Positions 56,493 through 64,000 of a DNA stretch of 64,000 bases are shown in pieces (the first letter of the stretch is position 1; each line of letters begins with the position of its first letter). The notes under the pieces were generated by a model. That model did no database searches and had not been told where the DNA came from. It worked only from the letters and a program-made list of their open reading frames with translations. This DNA is from Diphasiastrum complanatum (Eukaryota; Streptophyta; Lycopodiopsida; Lycopodiales; Lycopodiaceae), in contig CM055104.1 in NCBI GenBank assembly GCA_029204225.1, forward strand, positions 40,501,736 through 40,565,735. The letters run 5' to 3'. A program made the translations under genes and the position numbers.

Positions 56493-59400
56493 ATGCCAGT
56501 GCAGGGCCGAGGCCTTTGGGGCGAGGTTGAGCTTACTGAGGGGGATGTGGCTACACACCATGGCTCGGGAGTCCGTAGATGGAGCTGCTTGCATTGTGGT
56601 GGTCTCTTCACAGGATCACTTACCAGGGTTAGGGCTCACTTACTGAGGGTCAGAGGGCCGGGTGGGCGGGCATTGGGCATATCTGATTGCCCCAGGATTT
56701 CCGATGAGGAGAGACAGAGGTTGTCTATTACGTACGGGCACAGTGCTGCATCACAGGTTTCTGGACAGGGACAGGGACAGGGACAGAGACAGGGTGCTGC
56801 ATCACAGGTTTCTGGACAGGGACAGGGACAGAGACAGGGACAGGGGGCAGGAGCAGCTGCAGGTTCACAGGCAGGGGTCACAGGTATGCAGGCACGGCCT
56901 ACTACGGGTGCAAAGCCTAGTACAGCACGTTCTTGGCAGGGTTTAGGTGCAGTGCATGGTCCAGGCAGTGCCACTCCAGTTCCACCCGCAGCAGCAGGGC
57001 TTACTTCAGAGGGGAGAGCGTCACATGAGCAGGTTGGATCAGCAGCAGCGAGTCCTTCTCGTCCCTCCTCTTCTTCGGCGGCAGATGCAGCACATGGTTC
57101 GACAGGTCCTCCCAGAGAGAGTGATACACCCACAGATCAGCCATCTGGTTCGCGTGTTAGACCACGAGCGCCATGTGCACAACACAGAGAGGTTAGGCCC
57201 AGACAGCAGACCCTTGATCGATGCGGGTGGCAGAGAGAGCAGCATGCCTGGTGCACTCGACTTGCTGGCCAGTTCTTTTACGAGTGCGACGTTTCCTTTG
57301 CTGTTGTTGACACTTGGGTGTTCAGAGAGTTTTGCGCACAGATGGCAGCCGTGGATGCTACATGGACGCCTCCCAGACGAGAGGCATTGCAAGGCAGGAT
57401 GCTTCGTCAGGAGGAGGAGACCATTACGCGGGAGCTGAGTTCCATTCGCTCAGCTTGGCAGATGTAAGTACTTTGTTTTCATAAACCCATTGCATGCGTT
57501 TAGGGTTGACTCGTGGCGCAATTTTTGCATTCGGCTAATGGGTGTTTTGTGGCAGGTATGGATGCACGATATTGAGTGATGGATGGACCGACATTCGTCG
57601 GCGATCCGTCATCAATGTCTTGCTTTCTTGCCCGCTTGGCACAATATTCCTACGTGGCGTGGATGCCACTCGAGGTGGTGATGCCATCACAGCCGATTTT
57701 ATATGGGAGGTTATCAGAGATGTTATTGTTGACATTGGAGTAGAGCATGTGGTTCAGGTTGTCACGGACAACGCTTCGAACTGCAAGCAGATAAGAGAGA
57801 TTATGACGAGGGAGCACCCCAGCATTGTGTGGACACCTTGTGCTGCGCATTGTATAGACTTGCTCATCCATGACCTGTGTGCACTTCCATGGATCAGAGA
57901 GGTATTGGTTTCTCCATTTGCTATGCTATCTTGATTGACGCCTGCTCCATGCTGCTAAACACATCTCAACTATTGTCTAAATTTTTCACTGGATGTCTGT
58001 GTTGTAGGTCACTTCTACGGCCATGCGCCTGGTCACTTTTGTTACTAGGAAGAGGCGTGTGCTGGCCCTATTCCGCACCTTCTCGCACCTGAACTTGAAG
58101 AAGCCAGCACCCACACGCTTTGCCTTTTACTTTTTGGTGCTAGAGCGATTAGTATTAGTGAAGGACGCATTGCGGCGAATGGTTTCCAGCGAGTCCTTCC
58201 GAGAGTTCATGGACGTCCCACATGCGACGTTTTTCCGGTCCACTGTGTTCGGTGAGCCGTTCTGGAGAGATGTTGAGGAGATTACTGGGGTCCTTCTACC
58301 CATTTTCAGAGTGCTGCGCCTGGTAGACCGTGAGGGGTGCACTCTCGGCCTCATTTACGAGTTCATGGACCGCATCGGCGAGGGGATTCAGACGTCAGCC
58401 TTGGTTGAGCACAGGTATGACTCTTCAGTGTCTAGTTTGTTGTTTCTCACTCAAGTCTGATTCGATTCTTTTATGTTATGGCAGCTATGGTTACATGATT
58501 GTTGTGATTTGCCTACTGCAGGATGCGCGAGATCTCACGTATTTGGGAGGCCAGATGGGACTACTTCCACCGACCCATCCACGCCGTAGCCCACATATTG
58601 CACCCCTTGTGGCGCGAGACTCGGGATCGGGACGATTGGGAGCTGCACCGGGGATGGGTGGAGTACACGGAGCGCGTATGGCCTGGACCAGGTACGTGTG
58701 ATAAATTGCTTGGTAGGCTAAGTACTGCAGTAGTGACTGTAGTGTGCTCATTGCTAGTGTGTGAATTCAAGAGGACTTACACGAGCCATGTTTTTTCTTC
58801 TGCCAACAGGTCCGATGCTCACTAACATTGCATACCAGCTGCTGATCTTTGAGCGCTAACAGTTTCCTTTCGATGGAGAGCAGAGTCGAGGCCTGCTTCA
58901 TGGTGGGGCTACCATGGGCGCGACACAGGTGACGTGCGACGACTGGCCGATAGAGTCCTTGCACAGGACTGTTCAGCGGGAGCTTGCGAGCGAAATTGGA
59001 GCACCTGGGCCTTGTATCACACGCAGAAGAGGAATAGGTTGTCCATCGAGCAGTGTAGGCGGTTGGTGTTTGTGAACACCAACGGCCGTATGCTGAGGCG
59101 CACACGAGGAGGGGGACAGATGCTCGAGGTGAGTCACATCATCACCCCCTGTTTCTTGCTGTGCTTTGACGAACTGAATTGCTTTTGAATTATGCAATGA
59201 ATTGTTGACAACAATGTAAAGTTTTTGGTTGCAGGTGAACCGTGACACTTGCTTGGTGGATTTGGCAGCTGCTGCTCCTCGGGCACCACCCACGCGAGGA
59301 GGAGATGGATGATGAGATCTATAGAGATCTATATAGATAGGCGCAGGCTGACGCACGGGCTCTACGGCGTTTGAGGAGGGCAGACAGGCAGAGGGCTAGG

Positions 59401-59739
59401 GATGAGGAGGGGGATGATGAGGGCTTGGAGGGTGGAGAGGAGCTCGGGGCTGACTATCAGGAGGAGGAGTGGGTTGAGGGGGATACGGAGGAGGATGAGG
59501 AGATGGGGGCGGAGGCACAGGGGGATGACCTTGCTGACTTGCTGGTGGACCCTGATGCGGAGACAGAGGAGGAGCCAGCCATTCCTACACGTAGGCCTAG
59601 GGGGAGACCTAGAGGTTCTGGGAGGGGGGGGGCTGAGTTCGCTTTTTGTAGACAGGAGTGGAGCATCACAGGCAGCCGTCGGCCAGGCATCATCACAGTG
59701 GGTAGGGTCATCCTAGGGCGTTGGATCACATTCACCTGA
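56493..59739 (+). pseudogene. hAT transposase, six exons, inactivated
   Basis: I start at the ATG at 56493 (MPVQGRGLWGEV); the frame opens earlier only by GTG. Exons by GT/AG and frame: 56493-57463, 57556-57901, 58008-58414, 58522-58691, 58810-59128, 59235-59739. Exon 1 has a BED finger (CLHCGGLFTGSLTRVRAHLL, next Cys 13 residues on), then a GQGQGQ-rich linker. Exon 2 is DUF659 with TILSDGWTDIRRRSVINVLL and VVTDNASNCKQI. Exon 5 has the dimerisation region WWGYHGRDTGDVRRLADRVL and ERNWSTWALYHTQKRNRL. Lesions: TAA in place of a family Gln after LLIFER (near 58857), a frameshift before ASWWGYHG, and a stop plus frameshift in exon 6 before the acidic tail. Long antisense frames here are shadows. 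Confidence 0.92.
56735..56860 (+). repeat. Minisatellite inside the transposase linker
   Basis: The block gtgctgcatcacaggtttct plus (ggacag)n is present twice (56742 and 56792), each with a run of gggacag hexamers. It encodes GQGQGQ repeats without breaking the frame, so unit size is a multiple of three. Confidence 0.85.
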
Positions 59740-60099
59740 CACACAGACACGCAGGGGTAGACACAGGGGTGGGGGCAGGCAAAAGGGGGGCAGAGGAGGG
59801 GAGAGAGGTAGAGGCAGAGGTAGAGGCAGGGGGAGGATCCAGAGCCAGAGCACGCAGTAGAGCCAGGGCCACACCACGACACATGGCTCCCTCCAGTTCT
59901 GATTCATCTACAGACCCTTGGGATCTGCAGTCAGGCACAGATTCAGATGATGGTTCCTACCATGACTTTGACGAGCCTTAGTTGTGTAGTTTTCATTATG
60001 TTCATGGAACATCATTGTACTCCATTTTGGTGCCATGTGGCCCGATATTATATATTACGATGATCCTATTCACAGCAGTGTAACGATTTAGTACTGTTC

Positions 60100-60102
<3 letters not shown>

Positions 60103-60172
<70 letters not shown>
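60103..60172 (+). repeat. (GA)n microsatellite inside the hAT element
   Basis: 70 bp of GA, purines on +, in the 3' untranslated part of the transposon. A second, interrupted (GA)n with gc breaks lies at 60310-60355. Confidence 0.96.
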
Positions 60173-60175
<3 letters not shown>

Positions 60176-60626
60176 GTTGAAAAACGATTCCATATGGTTG
60201 AAAAATGCTTCAGTACGATTCAGGACGATGCAATATGGTGATTGGTTTAGAACACTTAGCATGGTTTTTGTTTAGCATGATTCAGCATTTTTGTTTAGTT
60301 TGTTGGATCTGAGAGAGAGAGAGCGAGAGAGCGAGAGAGCGAGAGAGAGACAGAGGGAGTTAAATTTTGGGGCATCATGTTTTTTTATCAATGCACCTGG
60401 GAGTTAAAGCGTAAACCTAGGAGTTAATGCACCTAAACTAGACCATCCTGCACCCGAAATGTTCGGCAAAATACACAGTAATTATGCTCTTAATTAGAGC
60501 TTTCACCTGATACCCATATTGCAAAAAAAAAAACCAATTTTTTTTTTTAAAAAAAAAACGTTTCTGGAAAAATATTCCATATTTCCGAAACGCGTTTCAG
60601 AAACACAGTGCAACTATGGTACAAAT

Positions 60627-61112
60627 GCACTTAGAATATAAGAAAAACTAAGGTATAACCATCCATCCTACCAGAATCTCTAGGAGATCCACCAAGATAA
60701 GACGACTGTAACTCAACTCTATGTACCCTGGATACTCTCTTGAGTTAAGTGCTCTATTCTTAGCATTTCATGCCAGAAAATAGTAACCATTCAATCTCGA
60801 TAGATTTGTCTCTCTCCCAATTAACTGGAGATCTAGGCTGAAAATCGTACACAAGCATCTATAGACTACAAAATGTAGTAGAGCTTCATCCACTAAGATA
60901 AGCAAGTTCCTCATAAATAAAAAAATAAATTACCTTTATGAGAATGCCTGTGAGACCCACACAATCTCAATTATGCACTAGAGTAAAAAAATTTAGATTT
61001 TCAAGTAACGGATCTAAATTCCTGAGTCTTTCAATAGATCGAGAATTACTTATCATTTTAAGAATCATCACATTTGTTATGATCTTCTAATGACAATTAA
61101 ATATCAATTCAT
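60627..61112 (-). other. Interior of the LTR element, non-coding
   Basis: Continuation of the LTR element after the hAT insertion. No gag or pol is readable on either strand; AT-rich. Confidence 0.5.
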
Positions 61113-61120
61113 GATTCGTC

Positions 61121-61314
61121 CAAAGTTCCAGGTGCCGTGGTACGACACGGGTGAGTGCCGTACAGGTGCCGTTCACGGCACCTGTTTTTTTTTTAATTTT
61201 TTTTTAAGTCATTTTTAGTGGAAAAAACTTGAAAAAAAAAAGGTGTCGTACAACGACACGTGTGCCGTGGTACGGCACCTGGACCCCACGACACCTGTGC
61301 CGTGGGGTACTTTG
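61121..61314. mobile_element. Palindromic hAT-like MITE
   Basis: 194 bp with inverted ends caaagttcc / ggtactttg. The flanks gattcgtc (61113-61120) and gatccgtc (61315-61322) are an 8-bp target duplication with one mismatch. Inside, gtgccgtggtacgacac and gtgtcgtacaacgacac-type arms can fold into a long cruciform around an A/T-rich spacer. There is no ORF. The 8-bp duplication points to hAT mobilisation, though its ends differ from those of the 55.5-kb element. Confidence 0.75.
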
Positions 61315-61322
61315 GATCCGTC

Positions 61323-62110
61323 AATCATAAATATTTAAGAATCTTATGATTCGTCGATCATAATTTATAGGATTCCAAAACAATACTTATTCATTGAAAG
61401 ATACTAGAGTATATGTACACATACCACTCAGGAAATATAAGAATTAATTCAAAATCTTTTCCCGCAAGGAAAATTACTGGATTTCAAGAATATTCTTCCA
61501 ACCTGATCCATAACAAGATTATGAGTTATCCAAACTCTGCGATCAATCAAATAATTGAAGACAGAAGGCATACCAAAACCCACTTTAACATCCGTCTTCA
61601 TACAAACCTCTAGAACGAAATCTAGAGCTTAAAAAGTTCCGCTGAATTCAATGGTTATCCTTGATATTTGTTAAACTCTGTCATCCATTATGAGCTCACT
61701 AGGATACAGTCAATAACTTAGAGTCTATTACCCATTCGAGAAATATTTTTTTCCAAGAATTTCGTATATTCTACGCTAACAACCCATAACCATGGCATGC
61801 AATCATTAGAATCAATCATAATGATTGGAAAACAGCAAGTACAATTCTGAAAAACGTTCAAGATCGGTAGCTTTGACAAATTTCAAGCCAAAAAAAATTG
61901 CAAAAAATCGTCAAAAATCCATAAATTTCCATCATTTTCTATGGAAAATTTCCATAATCATGATCAATAGGCTGAAAGCAACCAAACTCAGAGCAGCCAC
62001 ACTTACTTGGAGGTCAATTCCACCACCAGGAAGTAAAAAGCAAGGAGGAAATACCAGAAAGCTAGGAAAAAGCAAAAAGCAACTCCACCTTCTGATCAAT
62101 GCAAAGCCTT
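61323..62110 (-). other. Leader of the LTR element
   Basis: Lies between the MITE and the PBS. It corresponds to the 5' untranslated leader of the minus-strand element; no coding sequence seen. Confidence 0.5.
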
Positions 62111-62122
62111 GCTCTGATACCA
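62111..62122 (-). other. Primer-binding site
   Basis: gctctgatacca, complement of the copia PBS, next to the LTR end ttgtaagaattgacacg at 62124. Confidence 0.85.
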
Positions 62123-62123
62123 T

Positions 62124-62262
62124 TGTAAGAATTGACACGTGAAGAATAGATCCTGTTGCATGCAACCAAAAGGACACCTGTGGAGGACCAACAGGAAACG
62201 GATAGTCAAATCCCTAACCGCTTCACCCCCGAGCTATGGTGATTGAATGCAAGAGAGGAGAG
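62124..62262 (-). repeat. Truncated 5' LTR
   Basis: 139 bp collinear with 54584-54745, then cut at gagaggagagg where the 62263 element begins. In the intact copy the LTR goes on with atcctggctcttg, which is not found after 63414. Confidence 0.75.
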
Positions 62263-63414
62263 GCAATAGTTAATCGTTTGTAATCATCTATCAGTACTTA
62301 CAAGTAGTAGATCACTTCTATAAAGATAAACAAGTGCGCATCAACTTTCAAGGTCAATTATGTACTCTGATCTTTTTCAAGATCACTATTGCTTAATCTA
62401 AAGTACTCAGTTCTTGTCTCATATCATTGATTGTATTTCCATTATTGTTATGCAAATACATTTACTTCCTTCATCATTCTTGTTTGTTGACTGCCGCACT
62501 ACACATCTTGGACAAGTTTTTCCTTTCGCTGCCATTGTCTATACTCAGTCTATCTGTTTCATTTTGATTTCTGACATGGTATCAAAGCTGGTTCTCTAAT
62601 TTAGAGTGAATATCATAGTGAATTAGTTATTTTCTTGTTTCTACCAAGACATCAACTGGAAAGTGCACATTCAGAAGGCTGATATCACGCAGTCTTTCAT
62701 TTCTATCAAAGATCGACCTTCCAAGATGGATTCTAATTCTAGTCCATCTCTCACTAAGAAATTCGATTGAGACAACTGCCATCTCTGAAAGTTGAAGGTA
62801 AAGGTAGTTCTTCTTGCAAAAGAACTCATGAGACATAGTTAGCGGCACTGAGGTCAAGCCAGAGGTCGATGTAGCAAACTACATCAGAATACATTGCTGC
62901 CACAAATGCTACCAAAGAGGCAATCTGATTCGAAAATCTGCTTGCAGACATCAACCTTTCTAAACAACAACCTATTGTTCTTTATTGTGACCTAGGTCGA
63001 GATCTCATTTCAAGCCAAGGAAGCGACGACAGTTATTTACTATGTACATAGCAATTAAGCTTCAAAGCGATGGATATCTAACATAGGATGGATCAGGTAG
63101 CAATAGTTGATCGTTTGTAATAATCTGTTAGTAATTACAGATGGTAGATCACTTCTATAAAGACAAGACAAGTGCCCATCAATTTTCAAGGCCAATTCAA
63201 GGCAGATCATTCTGTGTACTCTAATCTTTTTCAAGATCACTTTCGCTTAATCTAAAGTACTCAGTTGTCTCATATCACTGATCGTATTTCCATTACTACT
63301 ATTATGCAATTACATTTATCCTCATCATTCTTGTTTGGTGATTGCCGCACTACAAATCTTGGACCGCTGCCACTTTTTATCCTCACTCTATTTGTTTCAT
63401 TCTGATTTCTGACA
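62263..63414 (+). mobile_element. Deletion-derivative copia with two LTRs (TRIM-sized)
   Basis: LTRs of about 314 bp at 62263-62576 and 63100-63414 share caatagtt(a/g)atcgtttgtaa, tagatcacttctataaaga and gattgccgcactaca-type blocks, ending in tgatttctgaca. A PBS tggtatcaaagc lies at 62577. The 523-bp interior starts a gag (MDSNSSPSLTKKFD, then KLKVKVVLLAKEL) and switches near 62910 to an RNase H end (ENLLADINLSKQQPIVLYC). Everything between has been deleted. No 5-bp target duplication is clear. Confidence 0.8.
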
Positions 63415-63576
63415 TCATTGACATCAAATTTGAATCTACCTAACTCAAACTCGCTATTCTAGAAGGTTATGTGCTCAATTCACATACCTCTATGTACAAC
63501 ATAGTTTACAATGGAAATAATCATGGACATGGCCCCAAAACTCGAGATAGGAAGATATTTTTTACTAATCTTCACA
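63415..63576 (-). repeat. 3' LTR fragment of a minus-strand copia element
   Basis: In minus orientation it begins TGTGAAGATTAGTAAAAAAT right after a purine tract (AAGGAGGAG, about 63577-63588). It is cut at 63414 by the deletion-derivative element. Confidence 0.65.
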
Positions 63577-63596
63577 CTCCTCCTTAAAATACATGT

Positions 63597-63830
63597 TCCT
63601 ATCCAACATAGACTTCAAAATTAGGCCAAGTTTAGACCTCATCTTGATAAAGACATTCTTGAGTAATGGCTTGGTGAGAAGATCTGCAACACAATTTGAA
63701 GATCCAACATGCTCCAATAAGATCTCTCTCCCAATGACTTCTTGTCTTGCAAAATGATGTGCTACCTCAATGTGTTTGCTCCTTGAATGGAAAACATGAT
63801 TGTTTACTTGCGCATCTCACACTAGCCTAC
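63597..63830 (-). pseudogene. Copia RNase H C-terminal remnant
   Basis: The minus strand reads NHVFHSRSKHIEVAHHFARQ, EVIGREILLEHVGSSNCVAD and LLTKPLLKNVFIKMRSKLGL. These match the end of the copia RNase H domain (RxKHIEVxYHFxRExV...VADIFTKPL). Upstream (above 63830) the frame is lost. It belongs to the LTR and PPT just below it. Confidence 0.9.
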
Positions 63831-63905
63831 CATGACGTGTGCACCATGAACACTACAACAGTGAATATTCCATCAACCACTTCACCTACTGTTACGTCGA
63901 CGTCC

Positions 63906-64000
63906 TGTTTATAGGATTCGGCATAATCCTAGACTTGGATATCCGGTACTCCAGTGTACGAGATTATTAGTTACGCCACGTCATTCCGAACTAGGCCAGA
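63906..64000 (+). repeat. Start of an LTR running off the window
   Basis: tgtttataggattcggcata, atcctagacttggatatccg and gtactccagtgtacgagatt match the inverted start of the LTR at 55035, so this is a + strand LTR of that family. Its remainder lies beyond 64000. Confidence 0.7.

Larger units (their letters stand above)
55524..60618 (+). mobile_element. hAT DNA transposon with 8-bp target site duplication
   Basis: The ends are catagttgcacc (55524) and gtgcaactatg (60618), inverted. Both are flanked by gtacaaat (55516-55523 and 60619-60626), a perfect 8-bp duplication as made by hAT transposases. Subterminal regions on both sides carry matching gaaacgcg, cgtttcgga and ccagaaacgttt motifs, giving an imperfect compound TIR of about 110 bp. 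Inside lies a spliced BED-finger/DUF659/hAT-dimerisation gene. The element is clearly more GC-rich than its surroundings. It sits inside an LTR element, so it inserted after it. The transposase has at least three lesions. Confidence 0.95.
54584..62262 (-). mobile_element. Non-coding LTR retrotransposon carrying nested transposons
   Basis: The LTR at 54584-55035 (3' LTR) and the LTR start at 62124-62262 (5' LTR) share aagaattgacacgtgaaga, tcctgttgcatgcaaccaaa, ggaaacggatagtcaaatcc and gctatggtgattgaatgcaa. A PBS complement lies at 62111-62122. Together these define a minus-strand element. Without the hAT and MITE its interior is about 1.8 kb and shows no gag or pol. It is a non-autonomous (LARD-like) element. 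Its 5' LTR is truncated at 62262 by another copia element. Confidence 0.65.

Noticed and set aside
56636-57133. Long antisense frame in the hAT transposase exon 1, and similar ones at 57039-57392 and 59457-59882
   Set aside because: GC-rich coding DNA leaves the antisense open; splice structure and BED/DUF659 motifs support the + strand only.

Overview
This is a repeat-dominated stretch of a plant nuclear genome. The evidence is a complete 3-ketoacyl-CoA synthase of the plant FAE1 type, split host genes with GT/AG introns, Ty1-copia and Ty3-gypsy retrotransposons primed from initiator Met-tRNA (sequences related to TGGTATCAGAGC), a hAT DNA transposon and degenerate TTTAGGG-like tracts. The species cannot be fixed from sequence alone. 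The long (GA)n arrays and many decayed copia copies point to a large, TE-rich genome. There is nothing prokaryotic here: no operons, CRISPR arrays or Shine-Dalgarno sites.

Layout. 0-2.2 kb: minus-strand copia gag-protease remnant with one LTR. 3.8-4.5 kb: Cys-rich, possibly CACTA-type transposon remnant. 4.7-7.3 kb: AT-rich DNA with one good minus-strand exon candidate. 7.6-13.7 kb: a strange degenerate repeat field with no coding potential, holding a 449-bp tandem duplication, a (GA)n/G19 block and a higher-order repeat. 13.7-20.7 kb: pieces of several copia elements and one gypsy element in scrambled order and orientation. 22.3-26.5 kb: a solo LTR, then a copia element with a 1.1-kb LTR, gag, an unassigned coding-like insert and integrase. 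28.6-30.1 kb: the intact KCS gene on the minus strand. 31-33 kb: a copia RT scrap, TA/GA/GT microsatellites and a coiled-coil terminal exon.

33.9-39.2 kb: the best-preserved element, a copia retrotransposon with two 274-bp LTRs that has lost its RNase H domain. It lies beside a minus-strand PRKRIP1/DUF1168-like exon (39.35-39.62 kb) and near two phase-compatible exons of an unassigned gene (41.5-41.8 kb). 40-44 kb is rich in microsatellites and minisatellites and carries a dispersed cassette. 44-49.6 kb: unassigned minus-strand ORFs, a G-box-rich promoter-like block, and a chimera of two copia families ending in a PPT and a 3' LTR. 50.1-50.9 kb: gypsy integrase. 52.7-53.1 kb: weak F-box/kelch-like fragment.

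53.8-54.2 kb: first coding exon of a membrane protein resembling plant RIN2/RIN3 (AMFR-type) ubiquitin ligases. Its downstream exons are not in the window. What follows is a stack of nested insertions: an apparently non-coding LTR element (54.58-62.26 kb) carrying a 5,095-bp hAT transposon with a perfect 8-bp target duplication (55524-60618) and a 194-bp palindromic hAT-like MITE (61121-61314), then a 1.15-kb deletion-derivative copia (62263-63414) and two further LTR pieces.

Only KCS looks like a complete gene. The other host genes are single exons separated by, or next to, transposon insertions. Every transposon reading frame carries at least one stop, frameshift or deletion.
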